A stretch of 64,000 nucleotides of DNA from Pseudomonadota bacterium (GTDB taxonomy: Bacteria > Pseudomonadota > Gammaproteobacteria > Burkholderiales > Burkholderiaceae_E), in the NCBI GenBank assembly GCA_963204785.1, contig CAUJHG010000026.1:1-64000 (forward strand), given 5' to 3'. Of the stretch, positions 44,248 through 52,704 are shown piece after piece; positions within the stretch are counted from its first letter, which is position 1, and each line of letters opens with the position of its first letter. Under the pieces are notes generated by a model. It searched no databases, had not been told where the DNA came from, and saw only the letters and a list, made by a program, of their open reading frames with translations. A program made the translations under genes and the position numbers.

Positions 44248-45408
44248 GTGCAACGACAGCCCGACCCCCACCAGGAAATCCGCGATGCGGTGCGTGACCT
44301 GTGCAAGCAGTTCCCCGACGAGTACTTCCGCAAGGTCGACGAGCAGCGCGCATACCCGGCCGAGTTCGTCGAGGCGCTGACGAAGGCGGGCTGGATGGCC
44401 GCGCTGATCCCGCAGGAGTACGGCGGCTCGGGGCTCGGGCTGACCGAGGCCTCGGTGATCATGGAGGAGATCAACCGCGCGGGCGGCAACTCCGGCGCCT
44501 GCCACGGGCAGATGTACAACATGGGCACGCTGCTGCGTCACGGCTCGAAGGCGCAGAAGGAGCACTTCCTGCCGAAGATCGCCGCCGGCGACCTGCGGCT
44601 GCAGTCGATGGGCGTGACCGAGCCGACCACCGGCACCGACACCACGAAGATCAAGACCAGCGCAGTGCGCAAGGGCGATCGCTACGTGGTCAACGGCCAG
44701 AAGGTGTGGATCTCCCGCATCCAGCACTCCGACTACATGATCCTGCTGGCGCGCACCACGCCGCTGGACGAGGTGAAGAAGAAGTCCGAGGGGATGTCGA
44801 TCTTCCTGGTCGACCTGCGCGAGGCGATCGGCAAGGGCCTGACGGTGCGGCCGATCCCGAACATGGTCAACCACGAGACGAACGAGCTGTTCTTCGACAA
44901 CCTCGAGATTCCGGCCGAGAACATCATCGGCCAGGAAGGGCATGGCTTCAAGTACATCCTCGACGGCCTGAACGCCGAGCGCACGCTGATCGCCGCCGAG
45001 TGCATCGGCGACGGCCACTGGTTCATCGATCGCGTCTCGAAGTACGCCAGCGAGCGCGTGGTCTTCGGTCGGCCGATCGGCCAGAACCAGGGTGTCCAGT
45101 TCCCGATCGCCGAGGCGCACATCGAGGTCGAGGCCGCCAGCCTGATGCGCTGGAAGGCCTGCCAGCTCTTCGACGCGCACCTGCCCTGCGGCGCCGAGGC
45201 CAACATGGCGAAGTACCTCGCGGCAAAGGCCTCCTGGGAGGCGGCCAACGCCTGCCTGCAGTTCCACGGCGGCTTCGGTTTCGCCTGCGAATACGACGTC
45301 GAGCGCAAGTTCCGCGAGACGCGGCTCTACCAGGTGGCGCCGATCTCCACGAACCTGATCCTCTCCTTCGTTGCCGAGCACGTGCTCGGCATGCCCCGTT
45401 CGTTCTGA
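44248..45408 (+). CDS. Acyl-CoA dehydrogenase (itaconate-cluster type)
   Basis: A 386-residue acyl-CoA dehydrogenase. GTG 44248 was chosen as start: AGGAAC precedes it and the upstream frame is the shadow of the previous gene. It has MGVTEPTTGTDTTKIKTSAV, where the usual PEAGSD loop is changed to PTTGTD. It continues with VNGQKVWISRIQHSDYMILL, SERVVFGRPIGQNQGVQFPI, and FHGGFGFACEYDVERKFRET, with the probable catalytic glutamate in CEYD. The variant PTTGTD loop is also seen in homologues from related clusters, so it is unlikely to mean loss of FAD. Its place between hydratase and PrpD-like genes matches P. aeruginosa PA0879. Confidence 0.88.
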   Translation: MQRQPDPHQEIRDAVRDLCKQFPDEYFRKVDEQRAYPAEFVEALTKAGWMAALIPQEYGGSGLGLTEASVIMEEINRAGGNSGACHGQMYNMGTLLRHGSKAQKEHFLPKIAAGDLRLQSMGVTEPTTGTDTTKIKTSAVRKGDRYVVNGQKVWISRIQHSDYMILLARTTPLDEVKKKSEGMSIFLVDLREAIGKGLTVRPIPNMVNHETNELFFDNLEIPAENIIGQEGHGFKYILDGLNAERTLIAAECIGDGHWFIDRVSKYASERVVFGRPIGQNQGVQFPIAEAHIEVEAASLMRWKACQLFDAHLPCGAEANMAKYLAAKASWEAANACLQFHGGFGFACEYDVERKFRETRLYQVAPISTNLILSFVAEHVLGMPRSF

Positions 45409-45424
45409 GTCCCAGGAGGCCTTC

Positions 45425-46789
45425 GTGTCCGAGCATCCGAGCAAGACCCTGGCGGACTTCGCCGCCGGCCTGCGCTTCGAGGACATCCCGCAGCCGGTGC
45501 TGCGCCGTGCCGAGGACCTCTTCCTCGACTGGTTCGGCTCGGCGCTTGCCGGCAAGGGCGCACGGCCGGTCGAGGCGATCGCGCGCTACGCCGCGCGCAT
45601 GGGTCCGGCAAGCGGCCCCAGCGAAGTGCTGATCTCGCGCAGCGGCAGCACCCCGATGTTCGCTGCCATGGTCAACGCCGCGGCCTCGCACTTCGCCGAG
45701 CAGGACGACGTGCACAACGGCTCGGTCTTCCATCCGGCAGCGGTGATCTTCCCTCCGGTGCTTGCGGTGGCGCAGGCCAACGCAGCCTCGGGGCGCGATC
45801 TCCTCGTGGCATCGGTGGCCGGCTACGAGGTCGGAATCCGCATCGGCGAATTCCTCGGCCGCTCGCACTACCGGATCTTCCACACCACCGCCACGGTGGG
45901 AACGGTCGCGGCAGCGGCCGCCGTGGGCCGGCTGCTGGGGCTGTCGCCGAAGCAGATGCTCGACGCCTTCGGCTCGGCGGGCACCCAGGCCGCCGGCCTG
46001 TGGGAGTTCCTGCGCGACGCTGCCGACTCCAAGCAGCTGCACACCGCGAAGGCCGCCACCGACGGGATGATGGCCGCCTACCTCGCCCAGGAAGGCTTCA
46101 CCGGCGCGCGGCACATCCTCGAGGGGCCGCAGGGGATGGCTGCCGGGATGTCGACCGACGCCGATCCCGCGAAGCTGACCGACCGGCTGGGCAGCCGCTG
46201 GGCGCTGGCCGAGACCTCGTTCAAGTACCACGCCTCGTGCCGGCACACGCACCCGGCCGCGGACGCGCTGCTGTCGATCGTCCAGGCTCACGACCTGAGC
46301 CTGGAGGACATCGCGTCGGTGACCGCCTTCGTCCACCAGGGGGCGATCGACGTGCTCGGTCCGGTGGTGGATCCGCAGACGGTGCACCAGGGCAAGTTCT
46401 CGATGGGGACGGTGCTCGGGCTGATCGCCGCCTTCCGCAATGCCGGGCTCACCGAGTTCGAGGAGCACTACGCCGCGCCGCGGATCGCCGCCTTCCGCGA
46501 CAAGGTCACGATGGTGCTCGACCCCGAGGTCGACGGCGCCTATCCGGCGCGCTGGATCGGCAAGGTGCGCGTGAGCACCACCGACGGGCGCAGCTTCGAT
46601 GCGCGTGTCGACGAACCCAAGGGCGATCCGGGCAACACGCTGAGCCGCCCGGAACTCGAGGACAAGGCGCTGCGGCTCGCCCGCTTCGGCCAGGCCGCGA
46701 GCGACGACGAGATGCGCGCCGCCTTCGGCGCGATCTGGTCGCTCGCCGATCGCGCGCAGGTCGGCCGGCTGCTGCCGGCGGCGGCGTGA
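45425..46789 (+). CDS. MmgE/PrpD-family protein
   Basis: A 454-residue MmgE/PrpD protein. The GTG start at 45425 has AGGAGG seven bases upstream. Conserved parts: LFLDWFGSALAGKGARPVEA, FAAMVNAAASHFAEQDDVHN (the first part of the active-site cleft), HPAAVIFPPVLAVAQ, GLWEFLRDAADSKQLHTAKA, and FKYHASCRHTHPAADALL. The family contains 2-methylcitrate dehydratase and cis-aconitate decarboxylase (itaconate forming), and many members of unknown activity. In P. aeruginosa a PrpD-like gene (PA0881) is in the itaconate cluster. Here it is 16 bases after the dehydrogenase and directly before the CitE-type lyase, so a role on citramalate- or mesaconate-type acids is plausible. Confidence 0.87.
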   Translation: MSEHPSKTLADFAAGLRFEDIPQPVLRRAEDLFLDWFGSALAGKGARPVEAIARYAARMGPASGPSEVLISRSGSTPMFAAMVNAAASHFAEQDDVHNGSVFHPAAVIFPPVLAVAQANAASGRDLLVASVAGYEVGIRIGEFLGRSHYRIFHTTATVGTVAAAAAVGRLLGLSPKQMLDAFGSAGTQAAGLWEFLRDAADSKQLHTAKAATDGMMAAYLAQEGFTGARHILEGPQGMAAGMSTDADPAKLTDRLGSRWALAETSFKYHASCRHTHPAADALLSIVQAHDLSLEDIASVTAFVHQGAIDVLGPVVDPQTVHQGKFSMGTVLGLIAAFRNAGLTEFEEHYAAPRIAAFRDKVTMVLDPEVDGAYPARWIGKVRVSTTDGRSFDARVDEPKGDPGNTLSRPELEDKALRLARFGQAASDDEMRAAFGAIWSLADRAQVGRLLPAAA

Positions 46790-46806
46790 GCGCCGGGGCA
46801 GTGGCG

Positions 46807-47619
46807 ATGCGGATCGCGCGCACCTACCTGTTCGCTCCGGGCAGCCGGCCGGAGCGTTTCGCCAAGGCGCTCGACGCGGGCGCCGATGCGGTGATCCTGG
46901 ACCTGGAGGACGCTGTCGGCGTCGGCGACAAGGCGGCGGCCCGCGCCGCGGTCGCGGACTGGCTGTCGCCGCAGCGCCCGGTGCTGGTGCGCATCAACGG
47001 CTCGGACACCGCCTGGTTCGAGGACGACCTCGCGGCCTGCGCGCGCCCCGGCCTTGCAGGGCTGGTCCTGCCCAAGGCCGAGCGCCCGGAGCAGATCGCC
47101 GCAGCGCGCGCGCGCGTCGGGGCGGACGTTCCGGTGCTGCCGCTGATCGAGACCGCAGCAGGCATCTGGAACGCGCATGCTGTGGCCTGTGCGCCGGGGG
47201 TGCAGCGGCTGCTGTTCGGGTCGATCGACTTCCAGGTCGACCTGGGCATCGACGGCGAGGACGAGGAACTGCTGCATTTCCGCTCGCAGCTGGTGCTGGT
47301 GTCGCGCGTGGCCGGGCTGCTCGCGCCGGTCGACGGCGTGTGCACGGCGATCGACGATCCGGAGCGCATCCGCGACGAGGCCAGGCGCGCGCGCCGGCTG
47401 GGCTTCGGCGCGAAGCTGTGCATCCACCCGAAGCAGGTGGCGCCGGTGGCCGAGTGCTACCGGCCCACGTCCGCGGAGATCGACTGGGCGCGTCGCGTGG
47501 TCGCTGCCGACGCGGCCTCGGGCGGCGCGGCAGTTGCCCTCGACGGCCGGATGATCGACCGTCCGGTGCTGCTGAAGGCGCGTGAAATCCTCGCCGGCGT
47601 GACCGACACCGCGCAGTGA
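46807..47619 (+). CDS. CitE/HpcH-family lyase, candidate citramalyl-CoA lyase
   Basis: A 270-residue HpcH/HpaI-type TIM-barrel lyase. Motifs: YLFAPGSRPERF (about 6-17), VILDLEDAVGVGDK with the acidic metal site, LVRINGSD (catalytic arginine region), LPLIETAAGIWNAH (metal-binding glutamate), LLFGSIDFQVDLG (aspartate of the Mg site) and LCIHPKQVAPVAE. It cleaves or forms a C-C bond in malyl-CoA-like substrates. In the Ict-Ich-Ccl itaconate route the CitE member splits citramalyl-CoA to acetyl-CoA and pyruvate. ATG 46807 is used; a GTG at 46786 overlapping the PrpD stop (GTGA) would add seven residues. Confidence 0.86.
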   Translation: MRIARTYLFAPGSRPERFAKALDAGADAVILDLEDAVGVGDKAAARAAVADWLSPQRPVLVRINGSDTAWFEDDLAACARPGLAGLVLPKAERPEQIAAARARVGADVPVLPLIETAAGIWNAHAVACAPGVQRLLFGSIDFQVDLGIDGEDEELLHFRSQLVLVSRVAGLLAPVDGVCTAIDDPERIRDEARRARRLGFGAKLCIHPKQVAPVAECYRPTSAEIDWARRVVAADAASGGAAVALDGRMIDRPVLLKAREILAGVTDTAQ

Positions 47620-47727
47620 GCCTGCACGACCGGGCTCCCGCGCCGATGCCGACCCGCGTGCGTCGGCCTCGTGTCCCGGCACGGCGCCCCCCTGTCGCCG
47701 CTGCCTTCCACTTCATCGAGACGAGAA

Positions 47728-48882
47728 ATGATCCGCGACCATGAAACGATGAACTCACTGCTCGACAGCGTGGCGCGCTTCGTGCGCGAGCGCCTGGTCC
47801 CCGCCGAGAACCTGGTCTCGGAGACCGATCGCATCCCCGACGAGATCGCGCAGGAGATGAAGGAGCTGGGCCTGTTCGGGCTGACGATTCCCGAGGAGTA
47901 CGGCGGCCTGGGCCTCACGATGGAGGAGGAGGTCCTGGTGATGTTCGAGATGGGACACACCTCGCCGGCCTTCCGCTCGCTGTTCGGAACCACCGTCGGG
48001 ATCGGCTCGCAGGGGATCCTGATCGACGGCACTCCCGAGCAGAAGGCGAAGTGGCTGCCGAAGCTGGCCACCGGCGAGGCGATCGCCTCCTTCGGCCTGA
48101 CCGAACCCGAGGCGGGCTCCGATGCCGGGTCGCTGCGCACCACCGCGATCCGCGACGGCGATCACTACGTGGTCAACGGCACCAAGCGCTTCATCACCAA
48201 CGCGCCGTATGCGAGCTTCTTCACGCTGATGGCGCGCACCGACCCGCAGATCAGGGGTTCGGGCGGGGTGAGCGCCTTCATCGTCGATGCCAAGACCCCC
48301 GGGGTCAGCCTGGGCAGGCCGGATCGCAAGATGGGCCAGAGGGGCGCGCACACCTGCGACGTGATCTTCGAGAACGCCCGGGTGCCGGCGGAGAACATCA
48401 TCGGCGGGCGCGAGGGGCAGGGATTCAAGACCGCGATGAAGGTGCTCGACAAGGGCCGCATCCACATCGCGGCGATCTGCGTGGGCGTGGCCGAGCGCAT
48501 TCTCGACGACACCCTGAAGTACGCGGTCGACCGGCGCCAGTTCGGCCAGCCGATCGCCGAGTTCCAGCTGGTGCAGGCGATGCTCGCCGACAGCAAGGCC
48601 GAGATCTACGCCGCCAGGTGCATGACGCTGGACGCCGCGCGCCGGCGCGACGACGGCGAGAGCATCAGCACCGAGGCCTCGTGCGCGAAGATGTTCGCCT
48701 CCGAGATGGTGGGGCGGGTCGCCGACCGCGGCGTGCAGATCTTCGGCGGCGCCGGCTACATGGAGGAGTACGGGATGGAGCGGCACTACCGCGATGCCCG
48801 CCTGTTCCGGCTGTACGAAGGCACCACGCAGATCCAGCAGATCATCATCGCCCGCAACCTGATCCGCGCCGCCACCACCTGA
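47728..48882 (+). CDS. Acyl-CoA dehydrogenase
   Basis: A 384-residue acyl-CoA dehydrogenase, third in the window. It contains LTEPEAGSDAGSLRTTAIRD, YVVNGTKRFITNAPYASFFT, DRRQFGQPIAEFQLVQAMLA and GGAGYMEEYGMERHYRDARL, where the glutamate in MEEYG is the probable base, and it ends with LYEGTTQIQQIIIARNL. Sequence style is close to short-/medium-chain and isovaleryl/cyclohexane-carboxyl groups; the substrate is not predictable. ATG 47728 is followed by a second ATG eight codons later that could also start the protein. It lies 108 bases after the CitE-type gene and ahead of the ABC transporter. Confidence 0.9.
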   Translation: MIRDHETMNSLLDSVARFVRERLVPAENLVSETDRIPDEIAQEMKELGLFGLTIPEEYGGLGLTMEEEVLVMFEMGHTSPAFRSLFGTTVGIGSQGILIDGTPEQKAKWLPKLATGEAIASFGLTEPEAGSDAGSLRTTAIRDGDHYVVNGTKRFITNAPYASFFTLMARTDPQIRGSGGVSAFIVDAKTPGVSLGRPDRKMGQRGAHTCDVIFENARVPAENIIGGREGQGFKTAMKVLDKGRIHIAAICVGVAERILDDTLKYAVDRRQFGQPIAEFQLVQAMLADSKAEIYAARCMTLDAARRRDDGESISTEASCAKMFASEMVGRVADRGVQIFGGAGYMEEYGMERHYRDARLFRLYEGTTQIQQIIIARNLIRAATT

Positions 48883-48916
48883 GCGCACGCGCTCGACGCA
48901 GGCGTCGGAACCGGCA

Positions 48917-49867
48917 ATGCAGGCCTTCGTCGCCAGGCGGCTGTTCACGCTCGCGGTGACGCTGCTCGCAGCGTCGCTGGCGGTGTTCCTCGTGCTCGAG
49001 ATCCTGCCCGGCAACGCCGCGCAGATGATGATGGGGCCGGATGCGCCGCCCGAGGCGGTGCGCGCGCTCGAGGTGAAGCTCGGGCTGGACCGTGCGGCGC
49101 CCGAGCGCTACCTCGCCTGGCTGCGCGGGCTGCTGCTGTGGGAGCTCGGCGACAGCCACGCCTACGGCTCCCCGGTGGCGCAGCTGATCGGCGAGCGGCT
49201 GGCGCTGACGGTGCCGCTCGCAGTGATCGCGATGTCGCTGACCACCGTGCTGGCGCTTGCTGCCGGCGTGTACGCTGCCGCGCGCCACAACCGGGCCGGC
49301 GACCTGGGCGTGATGGGGCTCAGCCAGCTCGGCGTGGCGATCCCGAACTTCTGGTTCGCGATCCTGCTGATCCTGCTCTTCGCGGTGCACCTGCGCTGGT
49401 TCTCGGCCGGCGGCTTCCCGGGCTGGGAGGCGGGCGTGCTGCCGGCGCTGAAGTCGCTGGTGCTGCCGGCGGTCTCGCTGGCGGTGGTGCAGGCAGCGAT
49501 CCTCGCGCGCATGACGCGTTCGGCGGTGCTCGAGGTCCTGCGCGAGGACTTCGTTCGCACCGCGCGCGCCAAGGGGCTGACGCGCCGCGCCGCCCTGTGG
49601 CGACATGCCCTGCGCAACGCGATGATCCCGGTGCTCACCGTGATGGGCCTGCAGTTCGCGAGCCTGCTCGCCGGCACGATCGTCGTCGAGAGCGTCTTCT
49701 ACCTGCCCGGACTCGGCCGGCTGATCTTCCAGTCGATCGCCAACCGCGATCTGGTGGTGGTGCGCAACTGCGTGATGCTGCTCGCAGCGATGGTGATCGT
49801 GGTGAACTTCGTGGTCGACCTGCTCTACGCGGCAATCGACCCCCGACTGCGGGCGCGGGGCGGATGA
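48917..49867 (+). CDS. ABC transporter permease (DppB/OppB-like)
   Basis: A 316-residue membrane permease of the peptide/nickel ABC family. The first helix (about 10-30) is followed by a periplasmic loop (PGNAAQMMMGPDAPPEAVRA), then helices and the cytoplasmic EAA-type loop LREDFVRTARAKGLTRRAAL (about 210-229), which docks to the ATPases. VVESVFYLPGLGRLIFQSIA (about 255-274) is a family hallmark. It opens a five-gene operon (B, C, D, F, substrate-binding protein) and overlaps the next gene by 4 bases. Ligands of this class include peptides, nickel, opines and amides. Confidence 0.92.
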   Translation: MQAFVARRLFTLAVTLLAASLAVFLVLEILPGNAAQMMMGPDAPPEAVRALEVKLGLDRAAPERYLAWLRGLLLWELGDSHAYGSPVAQLIGERLALTVPLAVIAMSLTTVLALAAGVYAAARHNRAGDLGVMGLSQLGVAIPNFWFAILLILLFAVHLRWFSAGGFPGWEAGVLPALKSLVLPAVSLAVVQAAILARMTRSAVLEVLREDFVRTARAKGLTRRAALWRHALRNAMIPVLTVMGLQFASLLAGTIVVESVFYLPGLGRLIFQSIANRDLVVVRNCVMLLAAMVIVVNFVVDLLYAAIDPRLRARGG

Positions 49868-50700
49868 GCGCGGGCGCTGGCCGCGCGCTGCGGCATCCGA
49901 GCCTTGCGCTCGGCGCGACGCTCACGCTCGCGCTGCTGGCGGTGGCTGCGCTGTCGCTGGCCTGGACCCCGTGGTCGCCGCTCGAGATCGACCTGGGCCG
50001 CAAGCTGCGTCCGCCGTCGCCGACGCACTGGCTCGGAACCGACACGCTCGGCCGCGACGTGGTCTCGCTGCTGATGGCCGGGGCGCGCAACTCGATCCTG
50101 GTCGGCGTGGTCGCCGTGGGGATCGGGATGGCCGGCGGCGTTGCGCTGGGCCTGCTTGCCGCGGCGCGGCGCGGCTGGGTCGAGGAGCTGGTGATGCGCT
50201 TCACCGACTTCGCCTTCGCCTTCCCGGCAGTGCTCTCGGCGATCATGCTGACCGCGGTCTTCGGCCCGGGCACCGTGAACTCGATCGTCGCGATCGGGAT
50301 GTTCAACGTGCCGGTGTTCGCGCGGATCACGCGGGCTTCGGCCAACGCGGTGTGGGCGCGCGAGTACGTGCTCGCCGCGCGTGCGTGCGGCAAGGGCGGC
50401 CTGGCGATCACGCTCGAGCACGTGCTGCCGAACATCGCCGCGGTGCTGATCGTGCAGGCGACGATCCAGTTCGCGCTCGCGATCCTTGCCGAGGCGGCGC
50501 TGGCCTATCTGGGGCTGGGCACGCAGCCGCCGCAGCCCTCCTGGGGCCGGATGCTCAACGAGGCGCAGACGCTGCTGTTCTCGGCGCCGCGGCTGGCGAT
50601 CTACCCCGGCGTGGCGATCGCGCTCTCGGTGCTCGGCCTGAACCTGCTGGGCGACGGGCTGCGCGACCTGCTCGATCCGCGGCTGACGAGGAGGCGCTGA
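49864..50700 (+). CDS. ABC transporter permease (DppC/OppC-like)
   Basis: A 278-residue partner permease. The N-terminal helix (LALGATLTLALLAVAALSLA) precedes PSPTHWLGTDTLGRDVVSLL (about 51-70), a motif nearly invariant in DppC/OppC proteins. The EAA loop is YVLAARACGKGGLAITLEHV (about 163-182). It forms the heterodimeric channel with the previous permease. Start ATG overlaps the dppB-like stop (ATGA). Like most single-operon members here, the two permeases are tightly coupled to the ATPases, with a 2-base gap to the next gene. Confidence 0.92.
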   Translation: MSAGAGRALRHPSLALGATLTLALLAVAALSLAWTPWSPLEIDLGRKLRPPSPTHWLGTDTLGRDVVSLLMAGARNSILVGVVAVGIGMAGGVALGLLAAARRGWVEELVMRFTDFAFAFPAVLSAIMLTAVFGPGTVNSIVAIGMFNVPVFARITRASANAVWAREYVLAARACGKGGLAITLEHVLPNIAAVLIVQATIQFALAILAEAALAYLGLGTQPPQPSWGRMLNEAQTLLFSAPRLAIYPGVAIALSVLGLNLLGDGLRDLLDPRLTRRR

Positions 50701-50702
50701 CG

Positions 50703-51683
50703 ATGGCGCTGCTCGAGGTGCGCGATCTCACGGTGCGGCTGCCCGGCGAAGGCGGGCCGCTCGACGCGGTGCGCGGCGTCGGCTTCTCGCTGGAGCGCGG
50801 CGAGACCCTGGGCCTGGTCGGCGAATCCGGGTGCGGCAAGTCGCTGACTGCGCTTGCCCTGATGGGGCTGCTCCCGGAGGGCGGAAGCGCCTCCGGCAGC
50901 GTGCGCTTTGCCGGACGGGAGCTGCTGGGCCTGGACGAGCGCGCGCTGTGCGCGCTGCGCGGCGACCGAATCGCGATGGTGTTCCAGGAGCCGATGACCG
51001 CGCTGAACCCCTTGCACACCGTCGGACGCCAGGTTGCCGAGCCCTTGCGCAGACATCGCGGGATGGGCGCTGCGCAGGCGCGCAGGGAGGCGATCGCGCT
51101 GCTCGAGCGCGTCGGGATTGCCGATGCCTCGCGTCGGGTCGACGCCTACCCGCACCAGTTCTCGGGTGGCCAGCGCCAGCGGGTGATGATCGCGATGGCG
51201 CTGGCCTGCGGCCCCGACCTGCTGATCGCCGACGAGCCGACCACTGCGCTGGACGTCACCGTGCAGGGGCAGATCCTCGACCTGATCGCCGACCTGGTCG
51301 ACGAGCGGGGCATGGCGCTGATTCTGGTCTCGCACGATCTGGGCGTGATGGCGGAGAACGTCGACCGGATGATGGTGATGTACGCGGGAATCGTGGCCGA
51401 GGAGGGGCCGACGGCTGCGCTGTTCTCCCGGATGGCCCATCCCTACACCCGCGGCCTGTTCAGGGCGCGACCCCGGCTCGGCGCGGGGCGCGGCGTGCCG
51501 CTGATCACGATTCCCGGCACCGTGCCGTCACTGACGCAGATGCCTTCCGGCTGTCCGTTCGCCGATCGCTGCGAGCTGGTGATCGACGCCTGCCGGCAGG
51601 CGATTCCCGCGCCGGTCGAAGTCGGTGGTCCGGCGCACCTCGCGCGCTGCCTGCGGGTGGACGCAACGGAGGCGCTGCGATGA
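50703..51683 (+). CDS. ABC transporter ATPase (DppD/OppD-like)
   Basis: A 326-residue ATPase. It has Walker A GESGCGKS (about 41-48), the Q-loop in [15 protein letters not shown], the LSGGQ-type signature [20 protein letters not shown], Walker [13 protein letters not shown] and an H-loop in [16 protein letters not shown]. The C-terminal oligopeptide-transporter domain carries [10 protein letters not shown], a Cys-rich stretch typical of OppD/DppD that can hold an Fe-S cluster. It pairs with the next ATPase and powers import. Overlaps the next start by 4 bases. Confidence 0.93.
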   Translation: MALLEVRDLTVRLPGEGGPLDAVRGVGFSLERGETLGLVGESGCGKSLTALALMGLLPEGGSASGSVRFAGRELLGLDERALCALRGDRIAMVFQEPMTALNPLHTVGRQVAEPLRRHRGMGAAQARREAIALLERVGIADASRRVDAYPHQFSGGQRQRVMIAMALACGPDLLIADEPTTALDVTVQGQILDLIADLVDERGMALILVSHDLGVMAENVDRMMVMYAGIVAEEGPTAALFSRMAHPYTRGLFRARPRLGAGRGVPLITIPGTVPSLTQMPSGCPFADRCELVIDACRQAIPAPVEVGGPAHLARCLRVDATEALR

Positions 51684-52615
51684 GCGGGGGCACGCAAGGG
51701 CGCACCGCGGCCTCGATCACTGCGCGCGCAGCCGATGCGAGCGGATCGGGCGCAGTCCACGCGCAGCCGCCTGCGCTGCTCGAGGTCGAGAACCTGGTCC
51801 AGCGCTACCGGCTGCCGCGCGAGCGGCTGTTCGGCGCTGCCCCGGAGCTGGTTGCGCTCGACGGCGTGAGCCTGCGCATCGAGCCCGGGCGCAGCCTGGG
51901 GGTGGTCGGCGAATCCGGTTCGGGGAAGTCCACGCTGGCGCGCGCGGTGATGGCGCTCGAGCGCCCGTCCGCCGGCACCGTGCGCTTCCTCGGCCAGGAC
52001 CTGAACGCGCTGTCGGCGGCGCAGCTGCGGCGCGCGCGGCGCGATTTCCAGATGGTCTTCCAGGATCCCTACGGATCGCTCGATCCGCGACAGAAGGTGC
52101 TGCGGATCGTCGCCGAGCCGCTCGACGTCCTCGGGGCCGAGGCGGGCGACGTGCGCGCGCGCGTGCTCGAAGCGCTCGAGTCGGTCGGCCTGCGCGCCGC
52201 CGACCTCGATCGCTATCCGCACGAGTTCTCCGGCGGCCAGCGCCAGCGGATCGCGATCGCGCGGGCGCTGGTCACGCGACCGCGACTGATCGTCGCCGAC
52301 GAACCGGTCAGCGCGCTCGACGTCTCGGTGCAGGCGCAGGTGCTGAACCTGCTGCAGGAACTGCAGCGCCAGCATGGCCTGAGCTACCTGCTGATCAGCC
52401 ATGACCTTGCCGTCGTCGACCACGTCTGCGACGAGGTGCTCGTGCTGCGCAAGGGGCGCATCGTCGAGCAGGGCAGCCCCGAGCGTCTGTTCGGCGATGC
52501 GCGCCATCCGTACACCCGGGCGCTGCTGGACGCCGTTCCTGGCGCCTTTCCCGGTCGGCGCCGCGGAACGCGGGCGCGAGCCGGGGCCATGGAATCGAAG
52601 CCGGCGCGACCGTGA
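51680..52615 (+). CDS. ABC transporter ATPase (DppF/OppF-like)
   Basis: A 311-residue ATPase. Walker A is GESGSGKS (about 79-86), with the Q-loop MVFQDPYGSLDPRQK, signature [20 protein letters not shown], Walker B LIVADEPVSALD and H-loop LISHDLAVVDHVCD. The short C-terminal region lacks the full OppF cysteine set. A ~35-residue alanine-rich N-terminal extension precedes the ATPase core (LLEVENLVQRYRLPRERLF). Its ATG overlaps the upstream ATPase stop. The gap to the binding-protein gene is 89 bases. Confidence 0.92.
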   Translation: MSGGTQGRTAASITARAADASGSGAVHAQPPALLEVENLVQRYRLPRERLFGAAPELVALDGVSLRIEPGRSLGVVGESGSGKSTLARAVMALERPSAGTVRFLGQDLNALSAAQLRRARRDFQMVFQDPYGSLDPRQKVLRIVAEPLDVLGAEAGDVRARVLEALESVGLRAADLDRYPHEFSGGQRQRIAIARALVTRPRLIVADEPVSALDVSVQAQVLNLLQELQRQHGLSYLLISHDLAVVDHVCDEVLVLRKGRIVEQGSPERLFGDARHPYTRALLDAVPGAFPGRRRGTRARAGAMESKPARP

Positions 52616-52704
52616 TAAGGTCGCCCTCCCTTCCCTGCCTCCACGCCGCACGCATCGCTGATCACGCTGCGCGCGGCACCGGGGCCGAACGCAGGAGCCT
52701 TCCG

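Noticed and set aside
44620-44650. PTTGTD in place of PEAGSD as evidence that the second acyl-CoA dehydrogenase is inactive
   Set aside because: All other FAD and catalytic motifs are intact and the variant loop is plausible for the subfamily, so loss of function is not supported.
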